Shown: positions 15,331 to 21,541 of the stretch, piece by piece
How positions within the stretch are numbered: the first letter of the stretch is position 1
Layout of the letters: each line of letters starts with the position of its first letter
From: a bacterium
GTDB taxonomy: Bacteria > Patescibacteria > Paceibacteria > UBA9973 > UBA2103
Direction: 5' to 3'
Assembly: GCA_021812925.1 (NCBI GenBank)
Contig: JAKAMK010000003.1
Coordinates: forward strand, 1 to 23,699
DNA: 23,699 nt
The notes under the pieces: model-generated
What the model saw: only the letters and a program-made list of their open reading frames with translations
Told to the model about the DNA's origin: nothing
Databases searched by the model: none
Program-made: the position numbers and the translations under genes

Positions 15331-15339
15331 TGCTAGAAT
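15331..15339 (+). promoter_or_regulatory. dnaB extended -10 promoter, leaderless
   Basis: TGC-TAGAAT at 15331-15339 starts immediately after the cysS stop codon and lies 7 nt before the dnaB ATG at 15347. A -35-like TTGACC (15313-15318) is 15 nt from the hexamer. Confidence 0.6.
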
Positions 15340-15346
15340 CGACGGG

Positions 15347-16708
15347 ATGGCCTCAGACCCGACCCGTGTCCCCCCGCAATCGCTCGAATCCGAACGCGCC
15401 CTCCTCGGCGCGCTCCTCCTCAAACCCGACGCCATCCATGACGTCGCGGACTCCATTAAGCCCGACTCGTTCTACGCAGAGAAGCACCGCCTCATTTTCG
15501 CCGCGATGCGCGAGCTCGCCGACCGCGGCGAGCCGATCGACCAGCTCTCCCTCTCCGAGCGCCTGAAGAACCAGGGGCTCCTCGAGCGCACGGGCGGGCG
15601 AAGCTACCTCGCGGAGCTCGCGGCGGCCGCGCCTGCGCCCGGAAACTACGCTCACTACGCGGACCTCGTCGCGCAGAAATCGGTCATGCGCGCGCTCATC
15701 GACGCCGCGTACACGATAAACGAGAGCGCGTACGACGAGTCACGTGACACCATGGAGGTGCTCGACGAGGCGGAAAAATCAATCTATGCCATCGGTGACA
15801 ATTCGTCCGTGCATAAGTTCACCGCCATCTCCGACAAGGTGCACGAGGCATGGGACCGCATTGAGGCCCTCGGGAAGCGGGAGGGCGGCATCCGCGGTGT
15901 TCCCTCGGGCTTTCCCGAGCTTGATACGCTCCTCTCCGGCTTCCACCCGTCGGACCTCGTCATTCTCGCGGCGCGCCCCTCGGTCGGTAAGACCTCGTTC
16001 GCGCTCGACATCGCGAGGAATGCGGCGGTCCGCCACAACGTGCCCGTCGGCATCTTCTCCCTCGAGATGAGCTCCGAGCAGATCATCGACCGCATGCTCG
16101 CCGCCGAATCGTTCGTGAACTCCTGGAAACTCCGCACCGGACAGGTGAATAGCGAAGAGGACTTTTCGCGCATCCGCGACGCTCTCGAGGCGCTTTCGCG
16201 CGCGCCCATCTTCATCGACGACAAGCCGGGTAACAACATCCTCGCCATGCGCGCGGTTGCGCGCCGCCTGAAGCGCGAGCGCGGTATCGGGCTCATCATC
16301 GTCGACTACCTGCAGCTCATGAGCCCGACGAACACCAAGGCGTCCGACTCGATGGTGCAGCAGGTCACCGAGATATCACGGTCCCTGAAGGGCCTCGCGC
16401 GCGAGCTCGAGGTGCCGGTCATCGCGCTCTCGCAGCTCTCGCGCGCCGTCGAGCAGCGCGGTGGCAAGCCGCGCCTTTCCGACCTCCGCGACTCGGGCTC
16501 CATCGAGCAGGATGCGGACGTCGTCATGTTCATCCACCGCGAGGACAAGGCGAACAAGGAGAGCGAGCGCACGGGCATCGCGGAAATACTCATCGAGAAG
16601 CACCGCAACGGCCCCACGGGCAAGGTCGACCTCTTCTTCGACGACAAGCGCACGAGCTTCCAGCCTCTCGACAAGGCCGGGTACGGCGACCTCGGCGACG
16701 CGTTCTAG
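15347..16708 (+). CDS. dnaB: Replicative DNA helicase DnaB
   Basis: A 453-residue hexameric 5'-3' replicative helicase that unwinds the fork and recruits primase. The N-terminal domain (about 8-110: PPQSLESERALLGALLL, FY-x-E-x-H-x-x-IF) binds primase. A linker leads to the RecA-like domain, with Walker A ARPSVGKTS at 209-217, the GIFSLEMSSEQ motif, Walker B LIIVDYLQLM at about 316-325, and the H4-like LSQLSRAVEQR...LSDLRDSGSIEQDAD loop. The RNGPTGKV-x-L-x-F arginine-finger region is near the end. No intein is present. The gene is followed 1 nt later by a small membrane protein gene and probably leads an operon through recR. Confidence 0.97.
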   Translation: MASDPTRVPPQSLESERALLGALLLKPDAIHDVADSIKPDSFYAEKHRLIFAAMRELADRGEPIDQLSLSERLKNQGLLERTGGRSYLAELAAAAPAPGNYAHYADLVAQKSVMRALIDAAYTINESAYDESRDTMEVLDEAEKSIYAIGDNSSVHKFTAISDKVHEAWDRIEALGKREGGIRGVPSGFPELDTLLSGFHPSDLVILAARPSVGKTSFALDIARNAAVRHNVPVGIFSLEMSSEQIIDRMLAAESFVNSWKLRTGQVNSEEDFSRIRDALEALSRAPIFIDDKPGNNILAMRAVARRLKRERGIGLIIVDYLQLMSPTNTKASDSMVQQVTEISRSLKGLARELEVPVIALSQLSRAVEQRGGKPRLSDLRDSGSIEQDADVVMFIHREDKANKESERTGIAEILIEKHRNGPTGKVDLFFDDKRTSFQPLDKAGYGDLGDAF

Positions 16709-16709
16709 C

Positions 16710-16970
16710 ATGATGCGCTACACGCAGGCTGTCAGTTGGATCGGCTGGTACGGCGTCGTCGCGACCGTGCTCGCCTACGCGCTCGTCTCCGCGCTCGTCC
16801 TCCCGCCCACGAGCCTCCTCTACCAGGGACTCAATTTTATCGGAGCGGCAGGCGTGACGCTCGAGACCTGGGTCCGCCATGACTACCAGCCGTTCTGGCT
16901 GAACCTCATCTGGGCGCTCATCGCGCTCATCGCCATTATCAATATCCTCCGCGGCATGCACGCCGCCTAG
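16710..16970 (+). CDS. CBU_0592-like small membrane protein
   Basis: An 86-residue protein with three hydrophobic segments (about 8-30, 33-49 and 60-80). The pattern WIGWYGVVATVLAYALVS, then TSLLYQGLNFIGAAG and FWLNLIWALIALIAII, fits the CBU_0592-like membrane family, whose function is unknown. Starts at 16710 and 16713 are adjacent ATGs; 16710 lies 1 nt after the dnaB stop. It sits between dnaB and the CYTH gene and is probably part of that operon. Confidence 0.75.
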   Translation: MMRYTQAVSWIGWYGVVATVLAYALVSALVLPPTSLLYQGLNFIGAAGVTLETWVRHDYQPFWLNLIWALIALIAIINILRGMHAA

Positions 16971-16976
16971 ATTCCT

Positions 16977-17519
16977 ATGGCTCACGAGATAGAAACCAAA
17001 GTGCTCGACATCGACGCGGAGGCGCTCAAGTCCGCACTCAGTGCCGCCGGCGCTTCACCGGTGCAGGACACGCGGCTCGTCGTCGACTGGTACCGCGTCC
17101 GCGGCACAAAGCCCGGCGAGGACCCGTGGTACCTGCGCATCCGCTCGTACACGGACGGTACCCACGAGGTGACCTGGAAGGCGAAGTCGGACGTGGTCGG
17201 CATCGCGCGGAAGCACAAGGAGATAAACCTCACCGTGGACGATTCTGGAGCTATGGCCGACCTCTTCGAGGAGCTCGGGCTCGAATCGTATGCGCACCAG
17301 GAAAAGGACCGCGCCTCCTATACGCTCCGGGACTGGCGCTTCGACATCGATTCCTATCCTGGCATGCCGCCATACCTCGAGATTGAGGGCACGAGCGACG
17401 CGCACATCCGCGAGGCGCTCGCGCTCCTCGGGCTCGCGGGTAACCGCACCTCGTCGGAGGGCGAACGCGTGCTCATAGAGGACACGTACGGCCTCGACTG
17501 GTACGACATGCGCTTCTAG
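16977..17519 (+). CDS. CYTH-domain protein (class IV adenylate cyclase / thiamine-triphosphatase type)
   Basis: A 180-residue CYTH tunnel-fold protein. The N-terminal HEIETKVLDID carries the family E-x-E-x-K signature. Alternating charged strands follow (W-Y-x-R-x-R, WYLRIRSYTDG, EVTWKAK, KHKEINLTV, YEKDR-like HQEKDRASYTL, WRFDIDSYPGMPPYLEIEG). These acidic and basic residues line the tunnel that binds polyphosphate groups and metal. Members hydrolyse or cyclise nucleoside or thiamine triphosphates, or inorganic triphosphate; the sequence alone does not decide between these. The gene starts 6 nt after the membrane protein and ends 1 nt before recR. Confidence 0.88.
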   Translation: MAHEIETKVLDIDAEALKSALSAAGASPVQDTRLVVDWYRVRGTKPGEDPWYLRIRSYTDGTHEVTWKAKSDVVGIARKHKEINLTVDDSGAMADLFEELGLESYAHQEKDRASYTLRDWRFDIDSYPGMPPYLEIEGTSDAHIREALALLGLAGNRTSSEGERVLIEDTYGLDWYDMRF

Positions 17520-17520
17520 T

Positions 17521-18123
17521 ATGGATAGGATAGACGAGCTGTCGACTGAATTTGCGAAGCTGCCAGGCATCGGGCCGCGGCAGGCGAAGCGCTTCGTCTT
17601 CCACCTTCTCGCCTCCCCTGCTGCGGACCGTACGCGACTCGCGGAACTCATCGCGAACCTTTCAAAAGACGTGCACCAGTGCCCCGAGTGCATGCGGTTC
17701 TTCAACGGAACGAGCGCGAAGGTTTGCAGCTACTGCTCAGACAGCCGCCGCGATGACACGCTCCTCATGGTGGTCGAAAAGGACCAGGACCTCGCGGCCG
17801 TCGAGCGCGCGGGCACCTACAAGGGCCGCTACTTCGTCCTCGGCGGCGTGCTCACGCTCTCCGGCAAGGGCGCCATCCGCGAGCGCGAGCTCGTCGCAGC
17901 CGTCGAAGCGCGTCTCGCGAAAGGGCTCGCGGAAATAGTCCTTGCACTCTCCGCGACCTCCGAGGGCGAACACACCGCAGACCGCGTCCGCGAGCTCCTC
18001 GCGCCGCTCCGCGACTCGGTGAGGCTTTCCGTGCTCGGCCGCGGTCTCTCGACCGGCAGCGAGCTCGAGTACTCCGACGCCGAGACCCTGCGCGCTGCAC
18101 TCAGCAATCGCCATGAAGCATAG
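17521..18123 (+). CDS. recR: Recombination mediator RecR
   Basis: A 200-residue protein that works with RecO (and RecF) to load RecA on single-stranded DNA gaps. The N-terminal helix-hairpin-helix is visible (LPGIGPRQAKRFVFHLL), followed by the zinc finger C-x-x-C...C-x-x-C (CPECMRF...VCSYC, about residues 58-76). The Toprim domain has LLMVVEKDQDLAAVERAGTY and YFVLGG-x-L. A Walker B-like LARGL-type ending is present as LGRGLSTGSELEYSD. It starts 1 nt after the CYTH stop. Its last 11 nt overlap the following zinc-ribbon gene. Confidence 0.95.
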   Translation: MDRIDELSTEFAKLPGIGPRQAKRFVFHLLASPAADRTRLAELIANLSKDVHQCPECMRFFNGTSAKVCSYCSDSRRDDTLLMVVEKDQDLAAVERAGTYKGRYFVLGGVLTLSGKGAIRERELVAAVEARLAKGLAEIVLALSATSEGEHTADRVRELLAPLRDSVRLSVLGRGLSTGSELEYSDAETLRAALSNRHEA

Positions 18124-18244
18124 GCGCGCCGAGGAGCGGCTTGCGCACTTCAACTGCGCTGCCTGCGGCAAGTGGTGGAGCATCGCCGACGCGCCCGATG
18201 ACAAGACCGACTGGCACTGCCCCTGGTGCGGCGTGCACGCATAA
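18113..18244 (+). CDS. 43-residue zinc-ribbon protein
   Basis: A very short gene that overlaps the end of recR by 11 nt in another frame. The product has two knuckles: N-C-A-A-C-G (C15, C18) and H-C-P-W-C-G (C36, C39). Around them are aromatic residues (KWWSI, DWHCPW) typical of a treble-clef or ribbon zinc site. The regular CxxC spacing and dense codon usage argue that it is real. Translation is probably coupled to recR termination, since no separate Shine-Dalgarno is evident. Function is unknown; a DNA- or RNA-associated role is suggested only by its position in a replication/repair operon. Confidence 0.72.
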   Translation: MKHRRAEERLAHFNCAACGKWWSIADAPDDKTDWHCPWCGVHA

Positions 18245-18274
18245 AAAAGCGCCCGCCGGATTGCTCCAGCGGGC
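18243..18274 (-). terminator. Terminator of the 18646 membrane protein gene
   Basis: A hairpin (GCCCGCcGGA at 18251-18260 paired with TCCaGCGGGC at 18265-18274, loop TTGC, one mismatch) is followed on the minus strand by TTTTTT (18248-18243). The A-run on the plus strand is part of the zinc-ribbon stop. A second small hairpin (CGTGCC-AAG-GGCACG, 18275-18289) sits beside it. Confidence 0.8.
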
Positions 18275-18292
18275 CGTGCCAAGGGCACGAGT

Positions 18293-18646
18293 TCAACGTT
18301 TTTTGTCTTTTATGACCACCATCTTCCCGCGACCGGTTGACCGGCCGCCGGTGAGTTGGTCACCGATGTAGTAAGGAACCCACCACGCAAACAGAAGCGT
18401 CGTGGAGGCGAACAGGGTCCATACCAGCGATATAAAGCTGTCCGCGTACAGTTCTGACACGCCTTGCACCGACTTGAATGCGAGCAGAGCGGTCACGAGG
18501 ACGCACGCGGCCGCTGCCGCGCGCGTGTCGCTGTCGCGACCGATGCCCTCGGACTTCCATCCGAGCAGACCGCCGGCAACTGCAGCGAACACCACGGCGC
18601 CTGCGGAGCCCCAGATGATCTGGCCGGCTGCCATTTCAGGTGTCAT
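18293..18646 (-). CDS. Unknown three-TM membrane protein
   Basis: A 117-residue protein with three likely membrane helices: about 8-29 (IIWGSAGAVVFAAVAGGLLGW), 43-60 (AAAACVLVTALLAFKSV) and 70-93 (FISLVWTLFASTTLLFAWWV). A basic C-terminal tail follows (GRSTGRGKMVVIKDKKR). No family is recognised. It has a clear Shine-Dalgarno (GGGGAG about 8 nt before the ATG). The leader contains a GGTCT-TTCG-AGACC hairpin just upstream, and a strong terminator follows. It stands alone as a transcription unit between the recR operon and the helicase gene. Confidence 0.7.
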   Translation of the reverse strand: MTPEMAAGQIIWGSAGAVVFAAVAGGLLGWKSEGIGRDSDTRAAAAACVLVTALLAFKSVQGVSELYADSFISLVWTLFASTTLLFAWWVPYYIGDQLTGGRSTGRGKMVVIKDKKR

Positions 18647-18704
18647 ATCCTTTCTCCCCTTCTGCGGTCTCGAAAGACCTGGATTGAACTGGAAATATTC
18701 TGCA

Positions 18705-18738
18705 CGAAAAGGGCCGCTTCGTCAAGCGACCCTTTTCG
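18705..18738 (-). terminator. Hairpin after the DEAD-box helicase gene
   Basis: The 15-nt arms at 18705-18719 and 18724-18738 pair with one mismatch around a CGTC loop, 13 nt after the helicase stop. The minus-strand 3' arm ends CCCTTTTCG, so only a short T-run is available. Confidence 0.7.
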
Positions 18739-18751
18739 CCCTTCTATCTCT

Positions 18752-20125
18752 TTATACGAACGTCAGCGCCTTCCCTTTCGCTTTCGCACGGCCGGTGCGG
18801 CCGATGCGGTGCACGTAGTCCTCGTAGGTGCCCGGCAGGTCGTAGTTGATGACGTGCGACACTTCGGGAATATCGAGACCGCGCGCGGCGACGTCGGTGG
18901 CGACAAGCGCCTGTATGCGGCCGCGCTTGAACTCTTCAAGCGCACGGAGGCGTGCGCCGTAGGACTTATCGCCATGGATGGAGTCCGCGAAGACGCGGCT
19001 GCGCGAGAGCGACTTCGCGAGACGCTCGGCGCCGTGCTTCGTGCGGACGAAGATGAGCGTGCGGGTGAAGTCGCGATCCGAGAGGAGCTCAACGAGCTTC
19101 TCGAATTTGTCCGCGCCACCGATGCGCACGACATCCTGGTCGACATTCGCCGACGTGTCGCGCTTCTTGACCGAAATCGTAATCGGGTCGGTGAGGAAAT
19201 CCTTCACGAGGCCCTCGACGTCCTTCCCCATGGTCGCGGAGAAGAACAGTGTGTGGCGCTTCGCGCGCATCTTGCCGAGGATGAAGCGCATGTCGTCGAT
19301 GAAGCCCATGTCGAGCATGCGGTCCGCCTCGTCGAGCACCACGGTGCCGAAGCCCGATAGGTCGAGCGCCTTGCGCTCCATGAGGTCCTTCAGGCGCCCC
19401 GGCGTGCCGATGACGAACGCGGGATCCCACTTGAGCTGCTTTATCTGCGGCATGATGTTCGCGCCGCCCACGGCCACCATGCCGCGGAAGCCCATGCCCT
19501 TCGCGAAGCTCGCGAGCTCCTGCTCTATCTGAACCGCAAGCTCGCGCGTCGGCGCCATGATGAGTACGCGTTCCTCCGGGAAGAGCATCACCTTCTGGAT
19601 GAGCGGGAGGAGGAAGGCCGCGGTCTTGCCGGAACCCGTCTCCGCGAGCCCGACGACATCCTTGCCCTCGAGTATCTCGCTGATGACCTGGTCCTGGATA
19701 GGCGTCGGGAGGTCGTAGCCCTTCTTCTCGATATTCTCCTTTAGCTTCGGGAGAAACGGGAAATCGCTGAAGCGATGCTTCGAGACGTACGGCGCCTCGG
19801 CCTCAGCGACCGTCGGCGCGCGGTTGATGAATTTCTGTATTTCCGACTCGGTCTCGCCGAAGGCGCGGAAACCGCCGCGCTGCGCACGGCGCGGGCCTGC
19901 CTGCGCAGGCAGGCGGCCGAAGCGGCCCCGGTCGCTAAACCCGCGACTCTGACCGCCACTGCGACTGCGGCTGCCCCGACCGCGCCCGCCGCTACGGCGG
20001 CCGCCCTCGGAACGCGCGACCGCAAGAAAGTCCTCCGGACGGAGATCGTCGGAGTGCCTGCGCCCGCTATGGTTTGCACTATTCGCACTAGAGGAACCCT
20101 GGTGGTTCCATCGTCCAATTTGCAT
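18752..20125 (-). CDS. DEAD-box RNA helicase
   Basis: A 457-residue ATP-dependent RNA helicase. All core motifs are present: Q motif (GYDLPTPIQDQVI), motif I AETGSGKT (K167), Ia PTRELAVQ, Ib TPGRL, II DEAD (265-268), III SAT, IV TLIFVRTK, V ATDVAARGLDI and VI HRIGRTGRA. The N-terminal 100 residues are a disordered Arg/Gly/Ser-rich region (GGRGRGSRSRSGGQSRG) that probably binds RNA; RGG-like tails are usually C-terminal in this family. The protein stops right after motif VI (KALTFV), so it has almost no C-terminal extension. A perfect 20-bp palindrome in the N-terminal linker encodes LPAQAG. It starts 57 nt downstream of the rplU stop with no obvious Shine-Dalgarno. Confidence 0.93.
   Translation of the reverse strand: MQIGRWNHQGSSSANSANHSGRRHSDDLRPEDFLAVARSEGGRRSGGRGRGSRSRSGGQSRGFSDRGRFGRLPAQAGPRRAQRGGFRAFGETESEIQKFINRAPTVAEAEAPYVSKHRFSDFPFLPKLKENIEKKGYDLPTPIQDQVISEILEGKDVVGLAETGSGKTAAFLLPLIQKVMLFPEERVLIMAPTRELAVQIEQELASFAKGMGFRGMVAVGGANIMPQIKQLKWDPAFVIGTPGRLKDLMERKALDLSGFGTVVLDEADRMLDMGFIDDMRFILGKMRAKRHTLFFSATMGKDVEGLVKDFLTDPITISVKKRDTSANVDQDVVRIGGADKFEKLVELLSDRDFTRTLIFVRTKHGAERLAKSLSRSRVFADSIHGDKSYGARLRALEEFKRGRIQALVATDVAARGLDIPEVSHVINYDLPGTYEDYVHRIGRTGRAKAKGKALTFV
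19895..19914. repeat. 20-bp perfect palindrome inside the helicase gene
   Basis: The 20 bases form a perfect palindrome (halves GCCTGCCTGC and GCAGGCAGGC). It resembles the GC-rich CCTGCC...GGCAGG palindromes that recur in some Parcubacteria genomes (recall). It adds a few residues to the disordered N-terminal region without breaking the frame. Confidence 0.65.
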
Positions 20126-20134
20126 GTGTGATGT

Positions 20135-20181
20135 TTACGACTCCGTGCGGAGTCCTGTGCGACGCACGATCCGCGTCGCTG
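20135..20181 (-). terminator. Tandem hairpins between rplU and the helicase gene
   Basis: Downstream of rplU on the minus strand are GCGACGC-(7 nt)-GCGTCGC (near 20181-20161) and then GACTCC-GCAC-GGAGTC (near 20155-20138). Neither has a T-run. They may attenuate or process the rplU-helicase transcript. Confidence 0.45.
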
Positions 20182-20182
20182 A

Positions 20183-20500
20183 CTAAGAGATGCTGTCGAT
20201 CTTGATCTTCAGGATCGGCTGCTTGTGGCCGCGGCGCTTGTAGTACCGGCTCTTCGGCTTGTACTTCACCACCTCCACCTTCGGCGCACGGGTGACGGAT
20301 TCGATGGTGCCCTTGACCTCCGCGCCCTTGATCGTAGGCGCGCCAATGGTCGTGTCCGAGCCGTTGTCGACGAGGAGAACCTCGTTGAAGGTCACGGCGT
20401 CGCCTTTCTTGTGCTCACCCGAGAGCTTCTCAATCGCTATAACGTCGCCCTTTTTGACGACGTACTGCTTCCCCCCGGTCTTTATTACGGCCACTTCCAT
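20183..20500 (-). CDS. rplU: Ribosomal protein L21 (bL21)
   Basis: A 105-residue large-subunit ribosomal protein. The family signature is clear: MEVAVIKTGGKQYVVKKGD, IAIEKL-x-x-x-x-GD, VLLVD, G-x-P-x-x-KGAEVKGTI, then KYKPKSRYYKRRGHKQP-x-LKIKI. The start at 20500 is fixed by homology and by a -10 box 9 nt upstream; earlier ATGs are shadow. It has its own strong promoter. It is unlinked to rpmA (L27), its usual operon partner, which lies on the opposite strand about 13 kb away. Confidence 0.97.
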   Translation of the reverse strand: MEVAVIKTGGKQYVVKKGDVIAIEKLSGEHKKGDAVTFNEVLLVDNGSDTTIGAPTIKGAEVKGTIESVTRAPKVEVVKYKPKSRYYKRRGHKQPILKIKIDSIS

Positions 20501-20509
20501 AGTGGGATA

Positions 20510-20538
20510 ACTATAGCAATTATGCCCTAAAAAGACAA
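20510..20538 (-). promoter_or_regulatory. rplU promoter, near-leaderless
   Basis: On the minus strand: TTGTCT (20538-20533), a spacer of exactly 17 nt, then TATAGT (20515-20510) with an extended TGC (20518-20516). The -10 lies 9 nt before the ATG at 20500. The -35 is the T-rich tail of the preceding gene's terminator. Confidence 0.8.
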
Positions 20539-20555
20539 GACCGCAGAAAGCGGTC
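20529..20555 (-). terminator. Terminator of the 20910 gene, overlapping the rplU promoter
   Basis: GACCGC-TTTCT-GCGGTC (20555-20539) is followed by TTGTCTTTTT (20538-20529). The first six bases of this tail are the -35 box of rplU. Confidence 0.75.
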
Positions 20556-20577
20556 CCTCCTGCGGCCTGTCGATACG

Positions 20578-20910
20578 TTAGATGGGTATGCCGCCCTTGG
20601 GACACCCGGCGATCAGATGGTCATCTGGGTCGCCGATGAGTTCGATCTTGCGGTACCACGTGAGCCAGCGGTCCACGATGGTTACCTCGATAAATCCGCT
20701 CGGAAGAACCCGATAGTTCGCGAACTTCTCGCAATACCGGCGCATTTCCCCATTATCGTAGATAACGAAGTCCTGGCCTGGCTTGAGAGCTTTCACGAAC
20801 TCGAGTTCACGCGCGAGAACCGCGCGGGAAGCGGATGCCGAGACCGGTGCGAACACGCTAGCGAGCGTGGCGACCGCAAGAACGGCGGCGATTTTCCGAT
20901 GCGTTACCAT
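20578..20910 (-). CDS. Unknown small secreted protein
   Basis: A 110-residue protein with a signal peptide (basic MVTHRK, hydrophobic AAVLAVATLASVFA, then S-A-S-A, cleaved near residue 26-28). The mature part of about 83 residues has two cysteines (in R-Y-C-E-K-F and A-G-C-P-K) that could pair, and beta-strand-like segments (FVIYDNGEMRRY, FIEVTIVDRWLTWYRKIELIG). No family is recognised. ATG 20910 is preferred over 20967 because it begins the signal peptide and has AAGGA 9 nt upstream. It has its own promoter and terminator. Confidence 0.7.
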   Translation of the reverse strand: MVTHRKIAAVLAVATLASVFAPVSASASRAVLARELEFVKALKPGQDFVIYDNGEMRRYCEKFANYRVLPSGFIEVTIVDRWLTWYRKIELIGDPDDHLIAGCPKGGIPI

Positions 20911-20957
20911 CAAAAAATATCCTTTCCTATGTATCGAGTCTGAGTTGACCCGGTTGC

Positions 20958-20986
20958 ACCTTACCACGCTGAATTGCGTTCGTCAA
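20958..20986 (-). promoter_or_regulatory. Promoter of the 20910 secreted-protein gene
   Basis: TTGACG (20986-20981), a 17-nt spacer and TAAGGT (20963-20958) on the minus strand. This gives a leader of about 40 nt containing the Shine-Dalgarno. Confidence 0.55.
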
Positions 20987-20993
20987 GTATACG

Positions 20994-21022
20994 AAAAGGC
21001 CGCAGGGTTTCCCCCGCGGCCT
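20994..21022 (-). terminator. Terminator of the 21470 gene
   Basis: A hairpin AGGCCGC...GCGGCCT (arms 20997-21003 and 21016-21022), continued by GGG/CCC inside, with a 4-nt loop. TTTT follows on the minus strand. Confidence 0.7.
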
Positions 21023-21050
21023 GTTTCCGCACACCTTCGCGTGCGAGGAA

Positions 21051-21470
21051 CTACTGTGCGTCCGCGTACCGCTCCTTGAGCACCTGCCACACCGTATTGG
21101 GGCGCACGTCGATTCCGGCGCGGACGAAGATTGGCTCTAGATTGGCCGCGTAAAGCCCGAGCACGACCCAGGGCTTGCCGGCGTGCTCGTTCAGCAGTCG
21201 CGCGAGCAACCGTGCGTCTGGCGTCGAGTCCTCTCCCACGGGGCGCCCTTCATTGCAGAAGCAGACGACCCCGAGCGCGGACAGGGTTGGAATCAAGCTG
21301 CTCGCCTCCGTTACGTTCGTCGCCGCATACATGAGGCACGTCATGCCGGGACACAGTGCAGCGAACTCGTCTCGCAACTTCTGCCTATAGTGCGGCAGCA
21401 TTTGCGGCGAGGCACCGATAAAAAGGACGTAGGCATCGTTCTTTGATGCCCGTAATTCTTCCTCATTCAT
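21051..21470 (-). CDS. Unknown cytoplasmic alpha/beta protein
   Basis: A 139-residue soluble protein with no signal peptide. It alternates hydrophobic strands with helices (AYVLFIGASPQML, TCLMYAATNVTEA, LGVVCFCNEG, KPWVVLGLYAAN, PIFVRAGID), a pattern like a flavodoxin- or receiver-type fold, but I see no phospho-acceptor signature and no family. ATG 21470 is preferred because GGGAG lies 8 nt upstream and a good promoter ends about 40 nt upstream; the in-frame ATG at 21521 would start upstream of the predicted transcript start. It ends in ERYADAQ and is followed by a terminator, so it is monocistronic. Confidence 0.7.
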   Translation of the reverse strand: MNEEELRASKNDAYVLFIGASPQMLPHYRQKLRDEFAALCPGMTCLMYAATNVTEASSLIPTLSALGVVCFCNEGRPVGEDSTPDARLLARLLNEHAGKPWVVLGLYAANLEPIFVRAGIDVRPNTVWQVLKERYADAQ

Positions 21471-21512
21471 GCAGGCTTCTCCCTCTGTTGAATGGCGGAA
21501 ATGCCGCCGCGC

Positions 21513-21541
21513 ACTATACAACGGCGCAGCAGGCTACTCAA
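21513..21541 (-). promoter_or_regulatory. Promoter of the 21470 gene, inside the 3' end of rmuC
   Basis: TTGAGT (21541-21536, including the rmuC stop region), a 17-nt spacer, then TATAGT (21518-21513). The leader of about 35 nt carries a small GGCGG/CCGCC hairpin and the Shine-Dalgarno. Confidence 0.7.
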
